Part shown: one piece after another, positions 7,899 to 17,354 of the stretch | Layout: each line of letters opens with the position of its first letter | How positions within the stretch are numbered: position 1 is the stretch's first letter | The notes under the pieces: model-generated | The model's input: only the letters and a program-made list of their open reading frames with translations | Database searches by the model: none | What the model was told of the DNA's origin: nothing | NCBI RefSeq assembly: GCF_009911265.1 | Contig: NZ_QXXA01000004.1 | Span: forward strand, 124,001 to 188,000 | Direction: 5' to 3' | From: Senegalia massiliensis | Lineage (GTDB): Bacteria; Bacillota; Clostridia; Tissierellales; SIT17 | DNA length: 64,000 nt | Made by a program: the position numbers and the translations under genes

Positions 7899-8549
7899 TT
7901 ATATTTTTTTTATGTTATTTTTAAATGCAAAAATAGCAGCTTGAATTCTATCAGTTACATCAATTTTTTTAAATATATTAGAAACATGATTTTTAACTGT
8001 TTTTTCACTTATACATAATCTTTCGCCTATTTCTTTGTTATTTAACCCTTCTGCAATAAGTGTTATCACATCATATTCTCTTTTAGTTAGTGAATCTCTT
8101 TTTAACTTTTGTTGATATTCATTTTCATCTTTATATCCCTTAACAAGTAATGTTGTTAAGCTTTGTTGGATATAAGTTTTACCATTATTTACATCCCTTA
8201 TTGCATCCATCAATGTATCTGAATCAGCATCTTTCAATACATATCCATCTGCCCCAATTTTTATAGTTTGTTCCAAGTACTCTCTATCATCATGTATAGT
8301 TAAAATTATTATTTTAGATTTTATACCAGATTCCTTTAAACGTCTTAATGCTTCTATCCCATTTATTTTTGGCATATTAATATCTAATAATATCACATCA
8401 GGACATTTTTCTATACCTTTGTTTATTGCTTCCCTACCGTTAGACGCTTCAGAAATAACTACAAATTCATTATCTAACTCTAATATTTTCTTTAATCCTT
8501 GCCTCATTAATGAATGGTCATCTGCTATCATTAGTGAAATCTTACTCAT
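7899..8549 (-). CDS. degU: NarL/DegU-type response regulator
   Basis: 216 residues. Receiver domain (1-120) with the phosphoacceptor Asp in PDVILLDINMPKINGIEAL, conserved Thr in ILTIHDD and Lys in VLKDAD; then a LuxR-type helix-turn-helix (150-212, LTKREYDVITLIAEGLNNKEI). The start overlaps the end of the degS-like kinase by 8 bases, so the pair is translationally coupled as in Bacillus degSU. In Bacillus DegU governs exoenzymes, motility and competence; the regulon here is unknown. It is the last gene of the cheW-degS-degU operon. Confidence 0.85.
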   Translation of the reverse strand: MSKISLMIADDHSLMRQGLKKILELDNEFVVISEASNGREAINKGIEKCPDVILLDINMPKINGIEALRRLKESGIKSKIIILTIHDDREYLEQTIKIGADGYVLKDADSDTLMDAIRDVNNGKTYIQQSLTTLLVKGYKDENEYQQKLKRDSLTKREYDVITLIAEGLNNKEIGERLCISEKTVKNHVSNIFKKIDVTDRIQAAIFAFKNNIKKI

Positions 8550-9720
8550 AAGACTCCCCCTCTCTATTCATTGGTATTGTAAGTGTTATTTTAGTTCCTT
8601 TGTCTTTTTCTGATTTTATATCTAAAATAGCATCTAATAATATTGCTCTTTCTTTTATTCCCATAATTCCATAACCACAATTTATATCATTACTTGTAGT
8701 ATCAACCTTATCTAAATCAAAACCTTTACCGTTATCTTTTATTACTAAATTAAAACTCTTTGTATTAGATTCTATCAAAATTAGAACTTGAGTAGCTTCA
8801 GAGTGTTTTTTAACATTATTTAAAGCTTCTTGAACTATTCTAAAAATTGTAAGATTTCTATATACATCCAATTCTTCCTCCATTGCTAATACCTTTATAT
8901 TTACTTCAATTTGTGTTTCTTCATAAAAAAATTCAGAATATCTCTTTATTGTTGGTATTAGTCCCAAATCATCCAAACTCATAGGTCTTAAATCATAGAT
9001 AATTTTTCTTACATCTTTTAAACTTGTTCTTACAATAGATTTTAAATCTCTTAATTCTTCTACAGCTTTTTCATTATCAATATTTATCATTTTTTCAGTT
9101 ATTTCTGTTTTCAAAATTAAATTTGCAAGCATTTGAGCTGGGCCATCATGGACATCCCTTGCAACTCTCTGTCTTTCTTCCTCTTGAGCTTTTATTATTT
9201 TAATCCCCAATAATTGTTTTTTATTTAAATTATCAACTGTTTTTGACACTTTATTAGCATTTTCATTTAAATATTTTAAGGCAACACCTATTTGAGCTGT
9301 TACCTTTTCAGCTCTTTTTAAATTATTATAATTTGTTTTTAATTTCATTTCTAAACTATTTCTCTGGTGAATTAAATCCTTTTCTTCTTTTCTTGTTATC
9401 ATAAGTTTGATTCTATAATTATTTGCAATTTCATATGAATTTTTTATATCTTTTTCACTATAAGTTATAAAATTTTTACTTACCTCAGCAAGTTTATTTC
9501 TACTCTTCATTTCTTCTATCTCTATTTTATTAATTTCTTTTATTTTATCTTTTATTTTTTCCTTTAATTCCTTTATCTCATTGTTAAGTTTTTGACATTC
9601 ATCTCTTATAGTTTCAGATATTTCAAAAATTTCTCTCTTTCCAGCTTCTATTGAATCTATTGTTCTGTCAAGTACTTGACTTATTTTTTTACCTGTTAGT
9701 ATATCATCCAGTACAATCAC
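8542..9720 (-). CDS. degS: DegS-type cytoplasmic sensor histidine kinase
   Basis: 392 residues, close to Bacillus DegS (about 385), and like it lacks transmembrane segments. The first 180 residues form a long coiled coil. HisKA_3 dimer/phosphoacceptor motif follows: AQEEERQRVARDVHDGPAQ with the phosphorylated His in DVHDGP; then an HATPase domain with NNVKKHS (N box) and DNGKGFD (G1), GYGIMGIKERA (G2). The start is GTG directly behind GGGG, somewhat close, so a downstream start is possible. It phosphorylates the adjacent response regulator, by family knowledge. Confidence 0.88.
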   Translation of the reverse strand: MIVLDDILTGKKISQVLDRTIDSIEAGKREIFEISETIRDECQKLNNEIKELKEKIKDKIKEINKIEIEEMKSRNKLAEVSKNFITYSEKDIKNSYEIANNYRIKLMITRKEEKDLIHQRNSLEMKLKTNYNNLKRAEKVTAQIGVALKYLNENANKVSKTVDNLNKKQLLGIKIIKAQEEERQRVARDVHDGPAQMLANLILKTEITEKMINIDNEKAVEELRDLKSIVRTSLKDVRKIIYDLRPMSLDDLGLIPTIKRYSEFFYEETQIEVNIKVLAMEEELDVYRNLTIFRIVQEALNNVKKHSEATQVLILIESNTKSFNLVIKDNGKGFDLDKVDTTSNDINCGYGIMGIKERAILLDAILDIKSEKDKGTKITLTIPMNREGESYE

Positions 9721-9752
9721 CCCAAATAAAGCTAAATTAATTAGCTCATGCT

Positions 9753-10214
9753 TTAGTCAACCTCAAGACTTTCTATTTTTTGTTTCTCACTATCAGTTAA
9801 TACTTTTTCTAAATCAATTATTAAAATTAATCTATCTTCAACTTTTCCTACACCTGTTATATATTCTGAATCTATTCTAGTTACCATTTCAGGTGTATTT
9901 TCAATATGTTCTTCATCTATCCTTATTGTTTGTGATGCTTCATCTACCACAAATCCTACTTGTTTATCATTTATATTTATAATTATTACACGTGTATTAT
10001 TACTTATTATTAAATCATTTAAATTAAACCTTTTTTTCAAATTAACTATTGGAATAACTTCCCCCCTATAGTTAATTATGCCTTCTATAAATTCTGGAGA
10101 ATTTGGTATTTTTACAGGTTCTTTATATATACCAATTTCTTTTACATTTATTATATTTATTCCATATTCCTCTCCATCTAATTTAAATACTACAAACTGT
10201 TTTTCTGCCACCAT
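9753..10214 (-). CDS. cheW: CheW-like coupling protein
   Basis: 153 residues, a single CheW domain: QFVVFKLDGEEYGINIINVKEI at the N-terminus, NYRGEVIPIVNLKKRF in the middle and GVGKVEDRLILIIDLEK near the end. CheW links chemoreceptors to CheA. No other chemotaxis gene is visible; instead it lies 32 bases upstream of degS on the same strand. A CheW-fold protein in a DegS/DegU operon suggests either a scaffold for this kinase or a stray chemotaxis part. It could equally be a CheV-less orphan used by receptors elsewhere. Confidence 0.85.
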   Translation of the reverse strand: MVAEKQFVVFKLDGEEYGINIINVKEIGIYKEPVKIPNSPEFIEGIINYRGEVIPIVNLKKRFNLNDLIISNNTRVIIININDKQVGFVVDEASQTIRIDEEHIENTPEMVTRIDSEYITGVGKVEDRLILIIDLEKVLTDSEKQKIESLEVD

Positions 10215-10268
10215 TTACTCCCCCTTTTAAATTTTATAGCATATAATATCTAAATATGTAAAATAAAG

Positions 10269-10290
10269 AGACTAAGAGTATTCTTAGTCT
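10269..10290 (-). terminator. Terminator after the DUF896 gene
   Basis: AGACTAAGA, GTAT loop, TCTTAGTCT, followed on the minus strand by CTTTATTTTA. The hairpin overlaps the DUF896 stop codon and ends the run of genes from the lipid kinase onward. Confidence 0.75.
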
Positions 10291-10478
10291 ACTATTTCTA
10301 TAGAATCTAACTGATTTTTAAAGTTTTTTCTAAAAGATTTCAAATATTCTTCTCTTAGTTTTTTCTGTTCCTTTTTTTCATCATCAGAAAGATTACCTAT
10401 CTTTGATTTTTTTGCTAATTCATTTATTCTTGAAATTTTTTCTTTTGATAACATTGTGTTACACTCCTTTAAACTCAT
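10284..10478 (-). CDS. DUF896 (YnzC-like) small protein
   Basis: 64 residues. The central block [20 protein letters not shown] and [20 protein letters not shown] is characteristic of the DUF896 family (Bacillus YnzC/YlaC-neighbour type), a small helical hairpin protein of unknown role that in Bacillus is associated with the SOS/cell-division locus. The annotated start gives nine extra residues; a TTG/ATG at MLSKEKIS (10454) is an alternative. It is 37 bases downstream of the LacI-type regulator and likely co-transcribed. Confidence 0.8.
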   Translation of the reverse strand: MSLKECNTMLSKEKISRINELAKKSKIGNLSDDEKKEQKKLREEYLKSFRKNFKNQLDSIEIVD

Positions 10479-10515
10479 ATCTATAGTTTAAAGTATATTT
10501 GAATTTTTTTCAAGT

Positions 10516-11514
10516 CTATAGTTTTCTTGAACTATCTCTTTTTTGTATTTGATATGGCAATTTAATATGTTTTTCTTCACTAGGTTCCTTAGATAATTCT
10601 TTAATTATTTTTCTTATAGCAACTGCACCTATATCATAAAAAGGCTCTTTCACAGTTGTAAGTTTTGGTCTTATTAAAGAAGCTATTTGTATGTCACCAA
10701 ATCCTACAATTGATATATCTTCAGGAGTTTTAATATTATTATCATAACAATAATTTAATGCTCCTATAGCTATTTTATCACTACTACAAAGAAGTGCTGT
10801 AACTCCATTTTCAGTCAATGAATTATTTAATGCGCTATATCCTTCTCGTATATTTAGTCCTTTTGTTTTAAATATATGTGAAGAATCTAACTCCATTTCA
10901 TTCATTGCCCTTTTATAGCCATTTATTTTTTCATATTGTGTTGAATTTTCATCTTCTAAATACCCTACATATCCAATTTTTTCATGTCCTAAACTTATAA
11001 GATATTTTGTCATTTCATAAGCAGCAAAATGATAATCAATACTTACAGTTGGATACTTCTCAGACTTAGAGTATCTACTTAAATATACAAATGGTATATC
11101 ATATTCACTAACTTTTTTATCAACTTCGTCATCAAGTGTAGAAGATATTAATATCATTCCCTCTACTTGTTTTCTGTTTAGCAGTTGAATATATTTAAGC
11201 TCAGCTTCTTTATCTCCATAGCTGCTACAAAGTAAAATATCATAATTATACATTTTTCCTATTTCTTCAATTCCTCTTACCATATCTGCAACGTATGAAT
11301 CTGCTAAATCTGTAACTATAACTCCTATCAAATAAGATTTCTTAGTAACTAATGTTCTTGCTATTTCATTAGGCTTATAACCAATCTCTTCTATTACCTC
11401 TAATACCTTTCGTTTAACTTCTGGACTTACAGGTTTTGAATCATTTATGACTCTTGAAACCGTTGATATTGATACTCCTGATAATTTTGCTACATCTTTA
11501 ATTGTTACTGCCAA
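10516..11514 (-). CDS. LacI/CcpA-family transcriptional regulator
   Basis: 332 residues. N-terminal LacI helix-turn-helix (VTIKDVAKLSGVSISTVSRV) with hinge YKPNEIARTL, then a two-lobe periplasmic-binding-like domain (about 60-330). I place the start at TTG 11514, because GGAGGTGAAG lies just upstream; an in-frame TTG at 11529 would put that ribosome site inside the gene. Sugar or CcpA-like corepressor cannot be told. It sits 22 bases after the giant GGDEF gene and before DUF896, with no sugar genes nearby, so its targets are probably elsewhere. Confidence 0.9.
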   Translation of the reverse strand: MAVTIKDVAKLSGVSISTVSRVINDSKPVSPEVKRKVLEVIEEIGYKPNEIARTLVTKKSYLIGVIVTDLADSYVADMVRGIEEIGKMYNYDILLCSSYGDKEAELKYIQLLNRKQVEGMILISSTLDDEVDKKVSEYDIPFVYLSRYSKSEKYPTVSIDYHFAAYEMTKYLISLGHEKIGYVGYLEDENSTQYEKINGYKRAMNEMELDSSHIFKTKGLNIREGYSALNNSLTENGVTALLCSSDKIAIGALNYCYDNNIKTPEDISIVGFGDIQIASLIRPKLTTVKEPFYDIGAVAIRKIIKELSKEPSEEKHIKLPYQIQKRDSSRKL

Positions 11515-11536
11515 AATCTTCACCTCCAAAATTTAT

Positions 11537-14500
11537 TTAAATAATAGCTGAAATTATATTTGATATTATATTTACATAGTTGTATGTGTTGTAATCAAAT
11601 TCTTTTTCTTTTATTGGAACTGATAATTTAATTAAAGCCTTAATATCACCATTTAAAATTGCAGGTGTTATTACAATAGACTTCCAATTAGGGCTTAATG
11701 TTATGTTATCAATATCATCAGTTTGCTCCCAATCTATTAAATATTCTCCAGCCTTATTTTCTATAACTCTATTAATTATATCTTCATTTATTTTACTATT
11801 ATCTATCCATTTATCTATAAATCTCTCACGTGTATATGTTCTACTTATTTGTTTTTGGTCATTCAATAATATTAGTGAACCTTTTTTTGATTCAGTTATT
11901 TCTATCAATCTACCAAGCAATAAAAAGTATTTATTTTGCTTTGAAATATTTTTTTTAATTAATTCTATTATTTCAACTATTGCTAATACCATTCTATGAT
12001 CATGTACAATGTTCCCTGTGATTATTCCTGCTAGTTTGTCTAATGTTTGAGAAAAATCTTCTAGAGACTTATCCCATTTAACAGACATATTTCTATTTCT
12101 ATTTTTAGCATTATACAATGCTTTATCTGCATTTTCAATTATCTCTTCTCGAAACTGCCCATCTTCAGGATATTGTGATATCCCTATACTCACAGTTATA
12201 TCTCCTGACTTATTTAACAATTTACTACTTGCAATACTCTTTCTTAATTTCTCAGCTACTAAATAAGCATTCTCTTTATTTGTTGAAGGAAGTATTATAA
12301 TAAATTCTTCTCCACCATATCTAGCTATAATATCAGTATTTCTTAATTGTTTTCTAAGAATATTACCTATTTTTTCTAATATCATATCTCCAGTTGGATG
12401 TCCATAAGTATCATTGACTTGTTTAAATTTATCAATATCAAGCATTAAAACAGAAAATATTAAATTTTCTTTTCTACATTTATTGTATAATTCACTATAA
12501 ATATTCTCCATATACTTTCTAGTATATACATTAGTCAATTTATCTATAGAAGATAGTACTTTAAAATTATAATTATCAATATTTAAGGATATTAAATTAA
12601 TTAATTTTTTAATTTTAATATAATTAACTTCATTAAATTTATTAAATAATTTATCCGTGTCTAAATAAATATAACCTTTAATCTTTTTTAAATCATTATT
12701 TTTATTTCTCCTATCATTTGTAATAAAAGTTGATGAATTTATTTTACTATAAATAGGTAAAAATAATATAGCTGTAATATTCTGCGACAAATTATTCTCT
12801 CTATTTTCCCAAGGTTCTTTAGAATATTGTATATATCCATTTGAATTAGAATGTAATAGTCGATCTATAATATTTTTAACCTTATCTAGATCTTCAATTC
12901 CTCTATTCATTATAGTATTAAATTCATCTTTCTTTTCATCATATAAGGATACCATTGCTCTACTAGCCAATACCTCTCTCATTGCATATCTAACTATTAA
13001 ATTGATATTTTTAAGATAATCAGAACCTAGATTACTTAATAAATCATCAATATCTATTATGTCCATAATACAAGAATCAGCATATTGATTTGATACTAAT
13101 GTTAGAAAATTTTCATCTGAAAATAATTCTTGATATTTATCAATATCAAAATAAGAATTAAATGTCAATTTATTTTCATTTTTAAAGTCATTATTCATTA
13201 GATTTTTTATTATATATAATTTTTTAATAACCTCATTTACATGAAAACTTTTAGCAATATTAATCTTTATTTTTTGTTCTTTAAACTTTGATGAAATTTT
13301 ATAAAAAGATTCTATAAAGATTAAATAGTAATTAGCTGAATCATAATGTATTCCATTTTCAAAATATTTTTTAGCAATTATTTTACTTGTGATTAATTTC
13401 AAAAGTGATATATTGAGATCTTCAAATTTTATATATGTTGATTTTAATTCTTCTAAATTATTTTCTATAGAATTTTCAATTAAATTTTTCATGTTTTTAA
13501 TTAAATCATTACAATCTTTACATGAGTTTTCACTATCAATATCAAATAATATTTCTGCTAAATTATAATCATCTTTTAAAACTGCCACTAGACCAAATAA
13601 TAATATAAAGAAACGATCATTCCATTTAATATTTATAGAGTTATACATATCAATTAAATTATTAAATTCTATTTTATCATAGCTTTTATTATTAATATAC
13701 TTAATAATAAACTTAATAGCAGTAGCTTTAAAATAATTAATATCATTATAATTTGGATGCATAGCTATTATATCATTTGCTATATTTTCAGCTTTTTTAT
13801 AATCTGCTAATATAAAGTAATATAATAAACTTAATTCTAAATAATCATCTATTTCTTCAATAAAAATTAAATTTTTATTATGAAAGACCTTTAACTCCTC
13901 TATATAAGGTTTTACTTTCATTAATTCTCCTGTTTCTAAATAAATTCTTGCAAATTTTATATAAGAAGAAGCTATTAAAGTTTTTTCATCTATATCAAAT
14001 GCAATATCCATCATGGATTGTATATAATTTTTTGCTAAATCATATTTGTTTTTCCTAATATATATTTCAGAAATATTTATATAAAAATGAGACATATCAT
14101 ATCCAGAATTAAATTTCTTAGAAATCTGTAGTCCTTTTTCAAAATAACTCATTGCTTTATTCATATCTTCATAATTTTCACTATAAATCAATCCTAAGTT
14201 ATTTATAGGTTTGGTTATTTGTAAGACCTTTTTTGATTTTTCATAATAAAATATGCTCTTTTTATAATATAACTTTGACTCTTCTAACTCTCCTAATATA
14301 AAACTTATAATTCCCAATTGATTAAATAATTCAGCAGTATTATGATGACTATTATTTTCTAATGAAATTTTTAAATATTTTAAACTAGTTGCTAGTATAT
14401 CTTTATTTACACCAATGGAAAAATTAATCTTATTTATCAAAATTATTGATTTTAGTAATCCTTCTATATAATTAATCTTATATGCTACTTCTTTTGAATT

Positions 14501-16852
14501 TTTTATTATATTAATTGCTTTATCATATTCTGATAACCTATAATATATATCGCTTAATAAGTTTTTTATATCTACAACAACTTTAAATTTGTTTAAATCA
14601 TATGATATTTCAAGAGCTTTTTCATAATAAGCTATAGCCTTATTTTTTTTGCCTTGTTTATCATATAATTTAGCCAAATTAATATATATTTCGATGTTAT
14701 ATTCACAAGGCTCAATATTTTTTAAAATATCTTTAGCAATTTTCCATATCTCCATGGATTGACTATTTATATTTAACTGTTGCATAGACTTTGCAAAATT
14801 TATACTATAATATATAGACTTTTTATATTGTTTAGACATTTTCAAATGATATATTAGTTCTTCTATATTATTCCTATCCTCTTTTTCATATATTTCTTCT
14901 AATATATCTGATGCTTTTTCATGTAAAGCTATTCTATCTTCTTCAGATAAGTTGTAATAAATATAATTTTTTATTTGGGTATTATATATATCATAAGTAT
15001 ATCCCCAATCCTCCAATTTTTCTTCTAATAATTTTATAGATACTAACTTTTCAATATTTTCATCTATTCCTTCACTTTTAACTTCATAATGCATTTTATT
15101 AATTATATTTTTAGAAATAGAAGTATTAAATATGGCTATTTTTTCTATAGTCTTATATAGTTTTTCTGGAAGTAAAGTTAATTGATTTTCTATTGCTTCA
15201 GTTATATTAGTAGGTATATATAATTTAGAATATTTGCTTGCCTTATAATCCCAAACACCATCTTGATTTATAAAAAGCTCCTTTCTAACAAATAGACTTT
15301 TTATAATTTCTTCTATATATCTAGGATTGCCATCAGTTTCTTTATACAAAAAAGTAGCAAAGCTCATAGGTTTTCTATTCATACCTAAAATGTTTTTTAT
15401 AGATAGTGATGTCTCTTCTAAATTAAATTTGAGCAATTTAAAATTCACTATCTTTTTATTAAATTGCCACTTTTCTATTTGTTTCACCTTAGTTTCATCC
15501 CTAGTTAAAATATTAGAATTATAGGAAATTACTATTATAACAGATTTATTTTCAATATTATTAATCATGTAATTTATAATATTAAATGTATCATCATCTG
15601 CATAATGAAGATCATCGAAAATTATGTATTTAGGTTCATCTGATATATCAAATATATAATTAGATATTCTATCATATAAGCGTAATCTTTCCTTTTCCTC
15701 ACTCAAATATTCAGAGGGTAAAATATTATATCTATCTTTTAGTTTAGGTATTATTTTAACTAATTCCGAGCCATATTTATCTAATGATTTATCTTCATGT
15801 TCTCTAATTATAGAATTTAATATACTTTTCATAGAATTTAAATTATTTTTATTATCTTTTAACATTTTTACTTTATAAACTTCTCTACTTTTTAGCTTAA
15901 GCCTATATTCAATTTCTGATAATAAACTTGTTCTCCCTAAACCTTCTTCACCATCTATTAATATAACTTTTTTCGAATTATTATTTTGTATTTTTTTATC
16001 ATTTTCCATGATAAGATTGATTTCATCATCTCGAGCTATCAATGGTGTTTTAAAATTTAAGACCTCTCTTGTATCTTTTAATTTATTTTCATAGTCTACT
16101 ATATCAAGCATATTTAAATCTTTTAAAATACTTTTAAAATCTTTATATACTACTTTAATATTATGACTTAAAAGTCTATTTTTAATTATATTTAATCTAT
16201 TAAATATATTATCTTCATCAATATTATTATAATTTTCATTACTTAACATATACTCTAAGACTCTCCCTAAAGAATAAATGTATTCATAATTAGATGAGAA
16301 ATTAGAGCTTTTAATCATTTCAGGTGTTCTTGAAAACTCAAAATAGGAATTATATTTATTAGTAACTATTTCAAAAGTAACAGATGCTATATCTTTAATC
16401 TTTAGACAAGTAATATCTTTATCACTAATTAATATATTGTTAGGGTGAATATATTCTTTACTTATACCTCTAAAAAACAAATAGTCTGATATAATACATA
16501 GTTTTGAAAATATGATTAAGATATCTTTAGAACTAAATTTTTTGCTATAATTTACTATAGGTGTACCTTCAAAAAATTCTGTAGTATAAAAATACTTATT
16601 TTTTTTAACTTTTTTATTATCTATGGAATTAATTATAGAAAAAGTATAATTTCTTAATATTAAACTATTATTTATAGTACAAAAATATATAAAGTTTTTT
16701 GTGAAATGATCTTTTATTCTAGAAATATTGTTTATTATATTAAGAAATATAGTTCTATTTGAATCAATTAAATCTATAGCTTTATATGTGACTTCCTTAT
16801 TATCTTCTTTATAAAGATCTAGAATTTTATATCTATTATTTATAATCTCCAC
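11537..16852 (-). CDS. Giant pseudokinase-NTPase-TPR-GAF-GGDEF signalling protein
   Basis: 1771 residues from a GTG at 16852 that follows AGGGGG by six bases; the frame continues upstream to 16894 without a ribosome site. Order: protein-kinase-like domain (1-250) with YIHPNNILI where HRDxKPxN is expected and no DFG, so a pseudokinase; STAND/AAA-type NTPase (about 265-560) with GEEGLGRTS, an Arg replacing the Walker A Lys, and Walker B IIFDDLH; TPR-like helical repeats (about 690-1150); GAF-like region (about 1210-1390); GGDEF domain with intact GGEEF near 1510 and an RNTD inhibitory site five residues before it; a 200-residue C-terminal region. It probably makes c-di-GMP, which the HD-GYP protein at 48194 may degrade. 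Confidence 0.85.
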   Translation of the reverse strand: MEIINNRYKILDLYKEDNKEVTYKAIDLIDSNRTIFLNIINNISRIKDHFTKNFIYFCTINNSLILRNYTFSIINSIDNKKVKKNKYFYTTEFFEGTPIVNYSKKFSSKDILIIFSKLCIISDYLFFRGISKEYIHPNNILISDKDITCLKIKDIASVTFEIVTNKYNSYFEFSRTPEMIKSSNFSSNYEYIYSLGRVLEYMLSNENYNNIDEDNIFNRLNIIKNRLLSHNIKVVYKDFKSILKDLNMLDIVDYENKLKDTREVLNFKTPLIARDDEINLIMENDKKIQNNNSKKVILIDGEEGLGRTSLLSEIEYRLKLKSREVYKVKMLKDNKNNLNSMKSILNSIIREHEDKSLDKYGSELVKIIPKLKDRYNILPSEYLSEEKERLRLYDRISNYIFDISDEPKYIIFDDLHYADDDTFNIINYMINNIENKSVIIVISYNSNILTRDETKVKQIEKWQFNKKIVNFKLLKFNLEETSLSIKNILGMNRKPMSFATFLYKETDGNPRYIEEIIKSLFVRKELFINQDGVWDYKASKYSKLYIPTNITEAIENQLTLLPEKLYKTIEKIAIFNTSISKNIINKMHYEVKSEGIDENIEKLVSIKLLEEKLEDWGYTYDIYNTQIKNYIYYNLSEEDRIALHEKASDILEEIYEKEDRNNIEELIYHLKMSKQYKKSIYYSINFAKSMQQLNINSQSMEIWKIAKDILKNIEPCEYNIEIYINLAKLYDKQGKKNKAIAYYEKALEISYDLNKFKVVVDIKNLLSDIYYRLSEYDKAINIIKNSKEVAYKINYIEGLLKSIILINKINFSIGVNKDILATSLKYLKISLENNSHHNTAELFNQLGIISFILGELEESKLYYKKSIFYYEKSKKVLQITKPINNLGLIYSENYEDMNKAMSYFEKGLQISKKFNSGYDMSHFYINISEIYIRKNKYDLAKNYIQSMMDIAFDIDEKTLIASSYIKFARIYLETGELMKVKPYIEELKVFHNKNLIFIEEIDDYLELSLLYYFILADYKKAENIANDIIAMHPNYNDINYFKATAIKFIIKYINNKSYDKIEFNNLIDMYNSINIKWNDRFFILLFGLVAVLKDDYNLAEILFDIDSENSCKDCNDLIKNMKNLIENSIENNLEELKSTYIKFEDLNISLLKLITSKIIAKKYFENGIHYDSANYYLIFIESFYKISSKFKEQKIKINIAKSFHVNEVIKKLYIIKNLMNNDFKNENKLTFNSYFDIDKYQELFSDENFLTLVSNQYADSCIMDIIDIDDLLSNLGSDYLKNINLIVRYAMREVLASRAMVSLYDEKKDEFNTIMNRGIEDLDKVKNIIDRLLHSNSNGYIQYSKEPWENRENNLSQNITAILFLPIYSKINSSTFITNDRRNKNNDLKKIKGYIYLDTDKLFNKFNEVNYIKIKKLINLISLNIDNYNFKVLSSIDKLTNVYTRKYMENIYSELYNKCRKENLIFSVLMLDIDKFKQVNDTYGHPTGDMILEKIGNILRKQLRNTDIIARYGGEEFIIILPSTNKENAYLVAEKLRKSIASSKLLNKSGDITVSIGISQYPEDGQFREEIIENADKALYNAKNRNRNMSVKWDKSLEDFSQTLDKLAGIITGNIVHDHRMVLAIVEIIELIKKNISKQNKYFLLLGRLIEITESKKGSLILLNDQKQISRTYTRERFIDKWIDNSKINEDIINRVIENKAGEYLIDWEQTDDIDNITLSPNWKSIVITPAILNGDIKALIKLSVPIKEKEFDYNTYNYVNIISNIISAII

Positions 16853-16896
16853 ATATATCCCCCTTTGAAATATACCTATATTGCCACTAATCAATA

Positions 16897-17316
16897 TTAT
16901 TTCATGACATTATATAATTTCATTAAATTTCTAGCCAATATCTCTTTTTCTTCAACACTAAAATCTTCTAATATTTTTGAAAGATAATCCTTTCTTCTAT
17001 TTAATACATCTTCTACAACTTTATTTCCTTTATTCTTTACTTTAATTCTAACTATCCTTCTATCATTTTCATCCTTAAACCTGGAAACTAAATCATTCCT
17101 TTCCATTCTATCTACAAGATCAGTTATAGTACTACATGCAAGTGACATTTCATTACTTAACTCTCCTATAGTTAAATTTCCTTTTGATGCTATCCTTTGT
17201 AATGCTATAAATTGAGGAGCTGTTATAAAATGATCTTTTAAAATCTCTCTTCCTTTTTTTCTAATTATATAATCTATTTGTCTTAAGCTATTCTCTATAT
17301 CAGTAACTGTATCCAT
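16897..17316 (-). CDS. MarR-family transcriptional regulator
   Basis: 139 residues, the usual MarR size. The winged helix region GNLTIGELSNEMSLACSTIT followed by DLVDRMERNDLVSRFKDEND and RRIVRIKVKNKG (the wing) is diagnostic. Such dimers usually repress neighbouring stress or efflux genes and are relieved by small molecules. It lies 38 bases after the lipid kinase and 44 bases before the giant GGDEF gene, so it is probably in the same transcript. Ligand unknown. Confidence 0.9.
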   Translation of the reverse strand: MDTVTDIENSLRQIDYIIRKKGREILKDHFITAPQFIALQRIASKGNLTIGELSNEMSLACSTITDLVDRMERNDLVSRFKDENDRRIVRIKVKNKGNKVVEDVLNRRKDYLSKILEDFSVEEKEILARNLMKLYNVMK

Positions 17317-17354
17317 TACTTCACTCTCCTTTAGAAGAATTTTTAGAACACCAT

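Noticed and set aside
11514-11529. Earlier in-frame start for the LacI-type regulator
   Set aside because: The ribosome site GGAGGTG would lie inside the gene; the TTG at 11514 is correctly spaced.
12118-12300. Plus-strand frame opposite the giant GGDEF gene
   Set aside because: No ribosome site, and it lies fully within a long, domain-rich gene on the other strand.
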